64,000 nt of DNA from Lota lota. Its lineage: Eukaryota > Chordata > Actinopteri > Gadiformes > Lotidae. Positions 23,746 to 36,104 of the stretch are shown here, one piece after another. Each line of letters begins with the position of its first letter. The first letter of the stretch is position 1. The notes under the pieces are model-generated. The model was given only the letters and a program-made list of their open reading frames with translations. It ran no database searches and was not told where the DNA came from. The stretch is taken from assembly GCA_026745465.1 (NCBI GenBank), contig JACYXH010000177.1, forward strand, positions 1,219,028 through 1,283,027, read 5' to 3'. The translations under genes were made by a program, and so were the position numbers.

Positions 23746-23802
23746 AGGTCCTCACATTTCAAGAGCAGAAGAAAGCCCTACTGAGGAATCTTATGGACGA
23801 AG
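23746..23802 (+). other. siah1: candidate alternative siah1 5' exon
   Basis: A 57-bp segment lies between 'ctcattttcag' and 'gtgtgt'. Read in the frame that joins the start exon, it is open and gives VLTFQEQKKALLRNLMDE. Its last G completes GAA with the AA before the siah1 ATG. It would extend SIAH1 at the N terminus or start it at the internal Met (MDEE-MSRQ). This is inference from splice signals and frame only. Confidence 0.3.
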
Positions 23803-25643
23803 GTGTGTATTCTTTTTTTAAATCACTGTAAAATCACAGAGGGTGACAGTTCCCTCATCTTCATCTCCACCACCACCCCAGCTTGTTTATTTCTCTGGCT
23901 CTCCACTTAACGTTGTGACTGCTGGTTGGAATGAACTAAAGTCAGTGCTTTATCTGGGCAGTTTCAACATACATGCAGCTAATGTGTTTTGTTTTGATCT
24001 TGCGTTTACCCCCTAGCACATGAGAGAAGTAAGCTCCTTCCTGATGTTGCCCATTCCACCGTCCTTTCCCTCCTAAAAACAGAAAAGCTCTGGTTCTATG
24101 AATCCAAAACTTGGAACCAAAGAATATTATACATGCAGCTACAAAAATCTAACTAGATTAAGTACTTTTACTACAACTGCAAAGGTCTAGATGTATTGAA
24201 TTGGAAATTATGTACATGCATGGTGTAGACACTAATGCTAGGACTTGGACTGTCCGTCTGTGAAGTTTATAGTTGTTAGTCCGGGGTTGGCTTGGAGAAG
24301 GGCCCACTATGAATACTATCAGTTGCGATTGGGCATCCGACAACATGGAAATTGTGTCGGGAGATACCGTTTTTTCTCAGTTAAGAAATAAGTGAAGCAA
24401 AATGTTCTGGGTTGGTTTGGACAAGCAAGGAGAAATCAGGAAACTTAAATGGTTGATTGCAAAAAGGTATGTACCTGAGAGAGAAGGCTGCCACGGTTTG
24501 TCATGTGGAAGTATATTTTCATGCAAGATTTTGTGACCGATTAGCTTTTTAAATGGTTTAATATAATCTGTATTAATTTATAATAACTATTATTTGGATA
24601 ATATTGTTTGTTGTGACACATTCAGCATAGGAAGTTGAACTGTGAAATGTTATCCCCTCCCTCCCATAAAAAACACAATCTTTATCGGGCCACACACTAC
24701 AGTTTAAATCATTAGAATGCATAAGCCCTGACGAAAGCTGACTCAACTCTGAGGACATTAAAAGCCCTTTTAAAGCTATCTGGCACCAAATGAATCCCAC
24801 GGCCCTGTCTGCCTGTCTGTTTGCTATTATATCGGCTGAGACACTTCCTATCTCATGTACTGGCTGTAAGTGATGCTATGTTTATCCCTCTGTGAGATCA
24901 CTTGAGCTGTGCAGGTCCTTTCTTGTTTTAGTACTGTGTGCTGCCAACAAGTAACTGTGGGTATGTGTACCCAACAATTAATGTATGCTCACAAATTTCC
25001 CGTATGTGTTTGTGTGTGTAATCTAACCATATTAGAGGCACATAGACCTAGCCTTTTCTATTCACGAAGAAGCAATACAATCGCAATTATTGCCTTCTCT
25101 CCGTCAGGTGTTTTTGCTAAAGCCTTTTTGTCATATTTCTCAGTATGTAAACCAAAGCCTTTAATTTTCTCTGCTTGTCGATGGGTCCGAAAGTAATTCA
25201 TACATTTGAACCAACAAGTTAATGTTGCCATCTTAACAAAACACATAATGTCATTGCAGCAGAGTGTGACTTTCATGTGTGCACTGAACCCTTGTCGTTA
25301 ATAATACTTGGCAACAAGGTGCCATAACTGGTTTGCACGGTGGTCTTCTATTTGACAGATTGGCAGTCAACAAACCATTGGTCTCTTGAATGAGCTCTAG
25401 ATAAGATTCGAGAGTTTTAATGATAGCGAGCTGAAGAGAGCAAGATTTTGAAACTAAACGACCAAAAATAGTCTTGTTCCATCCCTGATTGACCTCTCAG
25501 TACGCAATGTCCGCCATTGAGAAGTGTTGCATTTCACACACCTAGGATTGACAGGATTGATTAATTCTCCAAACCAATCGGGGAAGAGATGCCCCAATAT
25601 GTCAGAAATGATCCGGGAGCAGTCTAAAATGTAAATTGTGAGT

Positions 25644-25668
25644 TAAATAAATAAATAAATAAATAAAA
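25644..25668 (+). repeat. (AAAT)6 microsatellite
   Basis: Short tetranucleotide array in the siah1 first intron. Confidence 0.9.
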
Positions 25669-25971
25669 TGAAGGTAGCTGACTGACAGTGGTCTTGGCCC
25701 TGATGCTAGCATGCCAAGACTAGGCCTACTAATAGCCAGCTAGTCATTATCTCTGTCACAGCAGTTGTGTTTACAGGCAGGAGGGTGGCCACAGGGACAG
25801 CTAGGGGTGGGTGTGTCCTAAGAGATGTGCTCACAGACAGTACCTTTCCAAAGCCTTTGGTGTGCTGCCAGCTTACACATGGCACAGGAGCTTATCTGCA
25901 CAATCATGTTACAGATAAAGTCACCACATCTGTTATAGCCATCTATTGGTTGAAACCACAAAATCATAGTA

Positions 25972-26803
25972 CCGTATTTTCCGCACTATAAGGCGCACCG
26001 GATTATAAGGCGCACCTTCAATGAATGGCCTATTTTAGAACTGTTTTCATATATAGGGCGCACCGGATTATAAGGCGCATAGAATAGAAGATACTGCAGT
26101 CAAACGTTTGACTGGGTTTGCGTTATGCATCCACTAGATGGAGTTCGTGTGCGGATGGAGAGATTACGTCTTTTCATAAAACGAAAGCACCAAGAAGGAC
26201 CGCCTCGAAAACATCGATGTTCATGTCCCGTGCTAGCGCTGTTGCCTTCATTCGAATAGTGACTGTAGAGACGCTTCTACTTGCTGCTCTCTGTTCAACA
26301 ACCCACTGTTCGAGTTTGTCCTCTAACTGTGGCTTTGTTCCCTCGGAAACTCTGTTTAGTCTTTTTTACTTGGCGCAGGTCATCTTCTTGCTTCCTCCAC
26401 TTCCGTACCATTGATTCATTAATGTTGAATTCTCTCGCTGCTGCTCTATTCCCATATTCTACTGCGTGACCGATAGCCTTGAGCTTGAACTCTGCGTCGT
26501 AAGCGTGTCTCTTGAAAGGTGTCATTTTGGGGTCTTTATACACACACAAGTGGTGTGGGACTGTGAGTAAGCACAGTAGCGGTGTTTACTGACTACGGTG
26601 CTGCAAGCGGTGCGGCTTTGTAGTTTACCAGTCGTACTGAAACATTTTATTATTATTAAATTGTTTTTATTTGTTTTTCATACTGAAACATTTTGAAAGA
26701 GCGCCTTGATCCATATATAAGACGCTCCGGATTATAAGGCGCACTGTCGTTTTTTTAGAAAATTAAAGGCTTTTAAGTGCGCCTTATAGTGCGGAAAATA
26801 CGG
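25972..26803 (-). mobile_element. pogo-like DNA transposon remnant (Tc1/mariner superfamily)
   Basis: 832 bp with perfect 27-bp terminal inverted repeats (25972-25998 and 26777-26803) flanked by TA on both sides, as expected for a TA target duplication. The motif 'gcaccggattataaggcgca' recurs inside the left end. The minus strand carries the N-terminal part of a pogo-type transposase (26549-26295), then, in other frames, pieces of its second helix-turn-helix. The catalytic DDE region is missing, so this is a deleted, non-autonomous copy. Confidence 0.85.
26295..26525 (-). pseudogene. truncated pogo-type transposase, DNA-binding part
   Basis: The minus strand reads MTPFKRHAYDAEFKLKAIGH, AVEYGNRAAAREFNINESMV and RKWRKQEDDLR, a psq/Brinker-like helix-turn-helix. 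A frameshift follows. Further on, EDKLEQWVVEQRAASRSVST and, after a second shift, GGPSWCFRFMKRRNLSIRTR are recognisable from the CENP-B-type HTH. The frame starting at 26549 reads through the preceding MCVYKDPK, but the family usually begins near the Met at 26525. Confidence 0.8.
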
Positions 26804-27993
26804 TAGTTCCTCATGCCACATCCAAAACCGGAAATGGCATTTCAAAGAATTCCAAAGTAAAGTGCACTGGAGCAGCAGTGGCATTTTGTTCTTATACATG
26901 CCTTTATTTATAGTCTAAAGGAGAGGTGGGGAGTGAAGGGTGTGTGGTAAGCGCTGAAGAAAGATGTTCCTGGGTTTGACTAGGACCGGAGCCTTTTTTT
27001 GTTGTTGACATACTCTCCCTTTGTTGATGTGGAGTTTCTGCGTTCATGTCAGGGTAATGCCACTGCCAGTACCAAGGTATTGGTGAGACTCTAGACTCTG
27101 TACAATGGCTGCTGATGTTGAAATTAATGTTGAGCATTCTGCTCAGTAGGCTGTCTGTCCAATTGTATCTGTATATTCCTCGTTTTTCACACCTCCCTCC
27201 CATACTTCTATCTCTTGTTTTTTTCACTCACCCACACGTTTCCACCTTCTCCTTTCTTTTCCTGTCTGTGTTCTGGGTCGTTCTGTGAAGTTTCGTGTCT
27301 CTTGCAGGCTATAATAAGGATCAGCTATGCCGGGCTGGCCAGCAGGTGGAACAAACACAAGCTAACAGTGTGTATACATACACACAAACACAGTTACTGG
27401 GATTTGCTTCAAACTATCTATTTGCATATCATCCGTTTAATGTATGAATAATAACAGCAGCACCACATCAAATCAAAATGCAGTGTACAATTATATCAAC
27501 TTATAATCACCCCTTTTTAAAATACACCCAGCGCTAATACATTTTTGAAGCTAAGAAAATACCTGTCAACCTCTATCAGTTTACCCATTATTTTTCCTCT
27601 TATACTTCTCCATCTTACCTGTTGTGTTTCAGTGGTATTATGGTTCCTATAGTTATGCCTTCATCACACCATGTTTTATAATATTTGTCCAAATCGCCTG
27701 GCCACACCTTTGCTTCCTTTAGATCCTCCTTCCGGTCTCTTCCTAGCTGCACACCCTCCCTCATCTCCTCCTCCTATCTCCTCTGTTCCCTTAATCTTTG
27801 CTCTCCCTTCTTCTAAACTATACAGTTCACAGGAGGAAGAGGCATCACCCTGCCCCTTGCGCATTCCCCCTTGCGCAATTTCTTCCTCTTATTACTCCTC
27901 TGTAACTGTTCCCAACCTCCGCTCCACAGGCTGTCCCGTTTTTAGACATGGAACTGTTGCCAAGGCAACCGCACAGCACGATTGGAAACGGCA

Positions 27994-28110
<117 letters not shown>

Positions 28111-28553
28111 CTGAGTTCACTCCACTTTTCTGTCTAGTGTCTACCTTTATTTTACTGTGGATGAATATCTCTGCCATGGATGAATATCTCTGCCAAACAA
28201 ACGATGTGGTTGTTGCACAATAATGCAACCAATTCTGCAACAGGGGCTGAAAGGGTACACGTTATTCTGATACAATCATTTCTCTTAAAGGTTAGGGGTA
28301 AATATCAGATGCAGCCTTTTTTATGACTACCCAGAACTTTGCTGCATTTCCTCAAGCCAAGGCATTGTTTAGCTGTTTTTGTTGCTCATTGGTCAGGGGT
28401 TGTATTCGCGAATGAATGTGTTCCCATTCATACCTTCCATTACCCAGCCACAATGAGTAGGGGTGTGTACTCTGTTTACTACAAGCGACACATCGTTGAA
28501 GATATCATCATAGTCACATCACTCAAAACCCTTCTGTCCGTCTTGTCCTAGAA

Positions 28554-28733
28554 ATGAGTCGCCAGACCGCCACCGCGCTGCCCACAGGAACTTCCAAGTG
28601 CCCCCCCTCCCAGCGTGTGCCCACCCTGTCGGGCACCACCGCCTCAAACAGTGACTTGGCCAGCTTGTTCGAGTGCCCCGTCTGCTTTGACTATGTCCTG
28701 CCTCCAATCCTGCAGTGCCAGTCGGGACACCTG
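28554..28733 (+). CDS. siah1: siah1 coding exon 1: start and first half of RING
   Basis: 60 codons from the ATG. The exon itself begins at 28552 after 'gtcctag'. It ends ...QCQSGHL before the donor gtacgt. Confidence 0.97.
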
Positions 28734-30795
28734 GTACGTACACACCCCTCACCACATCCTGGTTGGGAAGGAACCTTCCCTGACAGGATTTACTGCTCCA
28801 GATGTTCTCATGGGTGTGCTATAACCTAAACAACGTTTTGTATGAAAAGACCGCATAGTAAGTCTGACGTCTGCTCAAGGATATTTTTGTTTTGCGTTCA
28901 TTTCGTTTTCGTTTGGACTTTTTGGTTTTCGTTTTCAGCTTAGTTTTAATTGGTTTTTAAAGCAGGTGTATTAGTTTAGTTTAGATTCTTTTCAAAGTGC
29001 TTAGTTTTAGTTCAGTTTTGATTAGTTTTGGTATTCTTTTTAGTATGGGCCATTTGTCAGGGGCAAGATCAAAAAGGTCAGAAAAAGTATTATACCATAA
29101 TAATAATAATGTATTTACTTAGGAAAGTACAAATTGACAAAAGAGTAAAACAATACATTTGATCTATAATTTCAGTTCATTGTAGTTTGTTTTGTAAACT
29201 CACAATACACTTTCAGTGAGTTAAATAGTTTTCTTTTCTAAAGCCTTGTTTTTATTTAGTTAACGATAACGTTTTGTTCACACCTCGCCTTTTGTTATTT
29301 TGTTAGTTTTCGTTAACGATACTAACGCCGCCTCCCACAGGTATGCTCCAACTGTCGGCCCAAGCTCACCTGCTGCCCCACGTGCAGAGGTCCCCTGGGC
29401 TCCATCCGGAACCTGGCCATGGAGAAGGTGGCCAACTCGGTGCTGTTCCCCTGCAAGTACGCGTCGTCGGGCTGCGAGGTCACGCTGCCGCACACGGACA
29501 AGGCGGAGCACGAGGAGCTGTGTGAGTTCCGGCCGTACTCCTGCCCCTGCCCGGGTGCCTCCTGCAAGTGGCAGGGCTCGCTGGACGCCGTCATGCCCCA
29601 CCTGATGCACCAGCACAAATCCATCACCACGCTGCAGGTCAGAGACGCTCGTACAGCCGCTCAAGCACTGTGTGTGCCCCGCGAGAGGTGATCCTTGTTT
29701 CCGTTTCAGAGCACGGCTGAAGCTTTTGTCGGAGAAGCGGATTGAGTTAAACGTGACGATAGTGCTCTTAAATAAAAAAGCCCCTCCACTGCGCCACCTG
29801 CGAGCACGCCACATACACACGGCCCCTAATCCCAAGCCCACCTCACCACACACCCTCCCATGTCCTGCCCCGTTCCATTCAGCACTAGAGTGCTGAGGAC
29901 TTGGCCCACAGGAGCCCAGAGTGAAGCCTAGAGGAGACGGCACTGTTGCCAGGTTGACTCCCCCGGGGCCAACTGGGAAAGTGAATAATGCTCTTCCCTC
30001 CCTCAACAGCTACCGTTGAGGTGCCTCCGAGCAAGGCACTGCTCCAGTGGAGCAACCCAATGGCCGACTGGTAGAAGGTTGTAGTGTGAATGTCTGGAAC
30101 TGCATGAAAGTTGTGCGAGGGGAGCACTCTTATTTGGATTTCCATGAGGAAACGTGTTAACGTTCAAGGCTTTAAAAATGAAACCTGTCTGCAACTTTGC
30201 ATCAAACTTTCCAGGTTGACTGCAGTAGCAAACCTAGTTTGGTGTCTCTGTCAATGTCTTGCCTTTCTCGATACTGTGTCACACAAGTCCCAGTAAACCC
30301 CCTCAAGCCCAATGACCACAGCTGAATGCCAACCCGGTGAACATACGAAAAATGACCCCTCGCTGTCTCTCTTTCTCTCCCTCTCTCCCCCCCCTGTCCT
30401 CTCCTCCCCCTGTCTGTCCCCAGGGAGAGGACATTGTGTTTCTGGCCACGGACATCAACCTCCCCGGCGCCGTGGACTGGGTGATGATGCAGTCGTGTTT
30501 CGGCTTCCACTTCATGCTGGTGCTGGAGAAGCAGGAGAAGTACGACGGCCACCAGCAGTTCTTTGCCATCGTGCAGCTCATCGGCACGCGCAAGCAGGCA
30601 GAGAACTTTGCCTACCGGCTGGAGCTCAACGGGCACCGGCGCCGGCTCACATGGGAGGCCACGCCGCGCTCGATCCACGAGGGCATCGCCACGGCCATCA
30701 TGAACAGCGACTGCCTGGTGTTTGACACATCGATCGCACAGCTGTTTGCGGAGAACGGGAACCTGGGCATCAACGTCACCATTTCCATGTGCTGA
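28554..30795 (+). CDS. siah1: SIAH1 RING-type E3 ubiquitin ligase
   Basis: SIAH1 transfers ubiquitin from E2 enzymes to many cytosolic and nuclear substrates, marking them for proteasomal decay. Coding exons 28554-28733, 29341-29637 and 30424-30795 join in frame to 282 residues, exactly the length of human SIAH1 and almost identical to it. Parts: N-terminal tail [21 protein letters not shown]3HC4 RING starting [20 protein letters not shown], split by an intron just after the HL; two SIAH-type zinc fingers ([40 protein letters not shown]); and a TRAF-like substrate-binding domain ending INVTISMC. The ATG lies 2 bp after a splice acceptor, so a 5' non-coding exon is needed. All metal-binding Cys/His of the RING are present. 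Confidence 0.98.
28880..29325. repeat. fish AACTAAAACT-type low-complexity repeat
   Basis: Rich in 'tttagttttagtt' and 'ttttcgttaacgat', read on the minus strand as AACTAAAACTAA-like units ending in gttatcgttaac. This looks like a common interspersed fish repeat. It ends only about 15 bp before the acceptor of siah1 coding exon 2. Confidence 0.6.
29341..29637 (+). CDS. siah1: siah1 coding exon 2: second half of RING and zinc fingers
   Basis: 99 codons, phase 0, beginning [20 protein letters not shown] and ending [10 protein letters not shown] before gtcaga. Confidence 0.98.
30424..30795 (+). CDS. siah1: siah1 coding exon 3: substrate-binding domain
   Basis: 123 codons plus TGA. It begins [20 protein letters not shown] after a C/T-rich tract and 'gtccccag', and ends [11 protein letters not shown]. 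Confidence 0.98.
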   Translation, partial: GEDIVFLATDINLPGAVDWVMMQSCFGFHFMLVLEKQEKYDGHQQFFAIVQLIGTRKQAENFAYRLELNGHRRRLTWEATPRSIHEGIATAIMNSDCLVFDTSIAQLFAENGNLGINVTISMC

Positions 30796-30981
30796 GGACC
30801 TCCCGTCGGCCCCTCTCCCCCCCCCCCCCGTCCCGTCCCGGATACGGGGGTAAACGGTTGCAGTTATGAAAAATAGGAAGAGGGGGGGAGAGGAGGTGAT
30901 TTCTTTTTCGTTGTATTTTTTTGTTACATACGTTTTGAGTCAACTGAAAGTGTGACCTCCTCCCCTCGTCCCACACCCCCT

Positions 30982-31010
30982 CCCACCCCCACCCCCACCC
31001 CCACCCCACC
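30982..31010 (+). repeat. C-rich (CCCCCA)n tract
   Basis: Several runs of four or five C separated by A. The opposite strand has at least four G runs suited to a G-quadruplex. The siah1 RNA itself would carry the C-rich strand. Confidence 0.8.
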
Positions 31011-31425
31011 TTCCACAACAAACCCTGGAGACAGAAGGACGGGGCCCATGTGGACTGTCTGAGTGGGCAGCCACGGGGGCGACACCTGGGGTGGAATGTA
31101 CGAACGTATGGATGGACCATCCGTTGAACGGACACGACTGGGTTCAACTGTGTAGTGACAGATAGACTTGTACATATCTTCATTACACACCGCACACGTG
31201 CAGTCTCTTTATAGTTTATTATTTTTTCTCTCGCTGTAGTTCAGTCTTGGTTCTCTCTCTCGCTCTTTCGCTCTGGCTCTCTCTCTGGCTCTCTCTCTCT
31301 GTGTCTCTACCGTTCTCTCTAGTTCTCTCGTTTTGTTACAAACACATAAAAAAGTTTGCATTGTGGAATCTCGTTTCGCAGATGATCACCTCCTGTTTTT
31401 GTTTTTTGTATGTCAGCCTCATCTT

Positions 31426-31563
<138 letters not shown>

Positions 31564-32626
31564 CCACTCCCAACATTTCCCGAAGCTCTGAACCCTTAAC
31601 TAAGCGGAACTGTTATTTGTTTCTTTCAGGGCACGGGTTCTGCTCGCTGGTCACTAGCGCCCTGAGCATGGCTTAATGTATATTCTACCATGGACACCTG
31701 GTCAGTACTATGTGGCTAGTTGTTTAGCTAGCTGACCAGCCACCTGGACTAGCCTCGCTCTGCATTTGGAAGTCAATCTCTCTGTTGGATCTTTTGAAAG
31801 AATAATCTACGTGCTTGCAACACTAACAGCCAATGGCTCTGAAATGGGTGAAGCTAAACGAGTACTGTTAATTTTCCTTCTTGGGATCCGTTAAGTCCAG
31901 ACCATGGCTGCCTATTGGTTAATAAAGGAACACGACCCTTCAGTTGCTGTGGAGCAGTTTGCTTGCAGAAGGAGTAGCGTAAACACAACAAGTCGTAGTT
32001 GGGCCTTCTAGTAGAGCCATAGTTGGGGATAGCCAAAGACCCTCAATACCATATTGGATTAGGCTCTTCAACTAGGATGCGAGGTAACGGCAGGATAAGG
32101 AATGGTTGTTTACCATGCCTATGTTATGAAAATAGCTCAGATGAGGTCCTTAAAGATGTAGCCTCCTCAGTTTGGAGCAATGTAACCCAAGCATCAGCAG
32201 TGGTGGAATCAGGATGTTCTGGGGTCAGCTGACATCCTTGGAAAGAATTTAGCATTACAGACTCTTGCCACTGTGTACAGTTTTCAGAATGCCAGGGACT
32301 TGAAAAAGGGGGTTGTTGGAAGGTTTGGACTGGCAATTAGTGTCTAATTCCAAAGCCAGACACGGATACATGCGTATAAGCACCCGTTCAACATGTTTTC
32401 TTAGATGTGGTCTGATTGCTGCATACACACATGGACATGCATACATACCTACACAAGCCTGTGCTAATGTTGTGACTGCGGAGCGAAGCAGGCGGAGCTA
32501 TTGGTGGAATCGTGTGTGTCAACCCGTTTTGACCAAAGGGTCAATAAATGAAGCTTTGTTCTGTTTGTACCCTTTTAAGTAAGGAAAAAAGACTATTTCG
32601 GTTTTGTCAAATTGAAACTGGTTTTA

Positions 32627-32770
<144 letters not shown>

Positions 32771-33314
32771 TGAGAGAGTGATCTTAACCCTTGTTTTTGT
32801 TTGTTTTTTACAATCCCCTTTCTTTCCCTCTTTAACTCACTATCCATCTAGCCTCACCGATTACGATCTCTGAAAAACTGACTGATGGATCCTTTGCCCA
32901 CCAAGACCAAGGGACAGTTTCTACCATTACAATGTTGCTATTATTATTAAATTGTTATTAAATGGAGATTATCATAATTATCATTTTTGTAATGACTCTA
33001 AAAATGGAAAAGGCAGTTTTAAAAACTCGTGGCTAAACTTCAAGTGTTTTTAGTTGAAAAACAAGTTGTGACGTTCTTCCGAAGGTGGTTTTCCAAGTTT
33101 AATAGTTTTGTTTATGTTATAATTTCCCCTTATGTCTTTGTCCATTTGTCTTTGTCCTTATTTTTGTTGAAATAATCATTTTTTGTTTCATTTTTCGTGT
33201 TTGAAGAGGGGGGAGGGGTCATGCCAATCGTCTCTCCTTCTCTCTTCAATGTGGAGTCTGCTGCTCTCCCTTAACTCCTGTATTTTTGTTTGGTTCCGTT
33301 TTAAGTTGTCATTA

Positions 33315-33320
33315 AATAAA
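33315..33320 (+). terminator. siah1: probable siah1 poly(A) signal
   Basis: AATAAA followed within 30 bp by a T-rich and then GT-containing sequence. It is the last good signal before the convergent lonp2 gene. Confidence 0.5.
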
Positions 33321-33345
33321 TCTATCTTTTTCATACTCTGTGGTT

Positions 33346-35873
33346 CTTCACTCCTTTGATTTGTGGCAGGGCTGTCACAGGTGCAGGGGTTGCTGGCTGC
33401 ACACATAAACCTACCTCCTGCAATACACAAGTGGACACTTCTGATTTACATTTTTCTAATGATTCATCCTAAAGTGCATAAGCCTTTCTGACATCAATTT
33501 GGGGGGAGGTTTCTATGTTCTATGTTTTTGTTTGGTTGTCGAATTGTATATATTCAATGTATTTTATGTTGTGGCTTCTTGTGTAGTTTGAAAACGTATC
33601 TTGTGCCAATCAGATGTGTTTTGCCCTGGACTGATTAGCACAGCATGAAATGGATGTCAATGATTCATTCTGCCACTTTTTCAGAATGCCCAAATGCACA
33701 ACATTTAGCAGCCCATTCCAGCACAAATGTTAGACCTGTCTTGATTATAGGCAAAGCACTCTGTAGAACTACCTGTCATTAAGAGTGAAAAGGCTCTACA
33801 TTTCGGCATGGCAACTCAGCACAAGTCTTTCAAGTCTTACACTTTCATCTTGTTTTTTTTTTTTTTTTTCAGATGTGCTGCTGCCAGACTTACATTTTTA
33901 CATCTACATACATCTAATTGTTGTATGCCCAAAGTCCCTGCCTTTGAAACTTGATCCATTCCCATGGAACCATCTAACTGTACTTTATTTAGGATTTAAA
34001 TAGAATTCTCTGAATGCCACCTCAAGGTATGTCTAAAACCAGGTCTGATAAAGTAGTCATTCTATGTAGGGCAGCTCGCAGGGTCACTTGCACACGTTTT
34101 TGGACAAGAAACAGATGTACACATGCAGTCAATCTAGGTCTGAAGTTCTACTCCAAACGTGAGTGAGAGTTATCTTCCAAGTGTGCACCATGTCAGGCTG
34201 CTTAAAGAACGTTGGAAAGCTATGTATAGGTTGTGTTCTAATGCCTGGTCTGATATTCAGAATCACTCCACAGGGATAGTGGGTGTGGTGAGGAATGTAA
34301 ACCACAGAGAGCTTAATTGGGTTGTCCTGCATAATATTGGGCTTTGGCTTGGGTGTGGTCGTGGAGTCTTTCCCACACTAATGATCATCGGCCATGTGGT
34401 TTGTACACTATATATTTATACATGCCTTCCTATTGCCCTGTGCTACAAAAAACGGCTGTTTTTACTTTGATAACGAATTAACAGGTTGGGATGTTGTTTA
34501 TTAACAGACAGCTGGTAGACTTGAATGAGAGAAATGCATTGATAGGGCTAGATTCTACATTTAATCTTGGGAGTTAATTCACAACATACGGTATAGATTA
34601 ATGAGATTCAGCGCCCTCCAATGTTAATGTTGAGCTAGTGCACAATGCTATTACGTCATTTGGGAGACGCTTTTATCCGAAGTGATTAGTACAGTGAGTA
34701 CGGTTAATCAAACCATTGGGGTCGAACATCAGAGTCATTTTGTTCCCCCAATCGATCTAAATATTTTTGGTTTAAATATTGGTTTAGATCTGCATTCAGC
34801 ATGTTATTCTTCAAATTCCCATCGATTGTCTTCTGATAGCGGACATTGTGATGTCTTTTTATAGCAAAGAAAGCTTAAAAAAATGTTTAAAACATCTTTA
34901 AATTTGGATCTTAACGGATTTAGCCGAATTTACCAATCATTTGCACAGTATGCAGTAAGTCCTCATGTCTATAATTTGAATTCATGCCATGACAATATGA
35001 CTCATTGGCCGTCAATTTGTGTAATGTGAAATTATATTTAAATCTGTCAATCATCACTGCATACGTAAATACGTGTGAAAGGATTTAATTACTTAATGAT
35101 GACCAGTACATTTACTTTTAGGCCGTAATTAAAACAGAATACTAAGTAGACCAAAGGAGATAATTAAAACAGATAGACTAATGCCCTACACTTCAACACA
35201 GAATCTATTTCAAAACATTTTAGTGATCAACTAAATTAGCAACTCGGACACCTGGCCAAAATAACCTTATGTATGGGGTTGACTCTTGATTAATATAGTT
35301 ATATTAATAGTTCCAAGCCAGTGTCTCTCCCCTGAGAGGTTCAAAATTCACTGTCCATTTGGTGAAGTGTCCGCTAAATTATATCTTTTTTTTTGTATGT
35401 GAACTGAGCTGCAGCCTGTTAAACAATCGGAATAATCGGAATGCCATACAAGAACCAAATAAACTAAATGATTATGACTGACATATCAACAAGACAGCTA
35501 TTTAATGACATTGACATTGTTTTTCTTTTAAACAGTATCAACTTCTGCCAGTGCCGAGATAAGCTGAGATAAAGTCGATTTAAATAGGTATGCAGTACTA
35601 CTGAGAATAGCAAGGTTTGAGTAAATTGGTTCATTACTATAATTTTTAATGATCAGCGAAAACAATGATTGCAACCAAGAATGTCCATTATTGCATTTGC
35701 AAATGTTTTAGCCATGATGTATTGTGCAATCAAACCATATTCCATGATTTCAAAGGTCCCTGCTCAATCAAACCAATTAACAGTGGAATTAAGCTTTCCA
35801 AAGTATATGCCAAAACCTAATTTCAGCGTTTACAGTCTGGGTATATAACCATGGTGTCCAGTTGTCGCAGGGT
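33346..35873. other. siah1-lonp2 convergent spacer and lonp2 3' UTR
   Basis: No gene was recognised. It must hold the lonp2 3' UTR on the minus strand. A minus-strand ATTAAA near 35645 is one possible poly(A) signal. A fragment of a common fish repeat lies at about 34651-34705. Confidence 0.5.
34651..34705 (+). repeat. fish 'AGACGCTTTTATCC' repeat fragment
   Basis: Contains gggagacgcttttatccgaa followed by agtgattagtacagtgagt, the core of a very common teleost interspersed repeat. Confidence 0.6.
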
Positions 35874-36104
35874 TCACAGCTTGCTGGGAATCCGGGGATG
35901 CTCTGGAGTCTTGGCTGCCTTGGCAAAGCCGCCGTCGAAGGCTGCGTTCAGCACCTCCTCCAGGTCTCCCGCCGTCACCAGGTCCAGCTGGGAGCGCACG
36001 TTGGCGGGGATGTCCTCCAGGTCTTTCTCGTTGCGCTTGGGAAGAATGACGCGCTTTACCCCGGCCCTGTGGGCTGCCAGGACCTTGTCTTTGATACCGC
36101 CCAC
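35874..36104 (-). CDS. lonp2: lonp2 exon 17: catalytic lysine and SKL signal
   Basis: 76 codons plus TGA. Begins [20 protein letters not shown] with Lys771 and ends [10 protein letters not shown], a PTS1 signal. Confidence 0.97.
   Translation of the reverse strand: MGGIKDKVLAAHRAGVKRVILPKRNEKDLEDIPANVRSQLDLVTAGDLEEVLNAAFDGGFAKAAKTPEHPRIPSKL

Noticed and set aside
29278-30006. 242-codon frame on the minus strand
   Set aside because: A shadow of siah1 coding exon 2, whose plus-strand product is nearly identical to human SIAH1.
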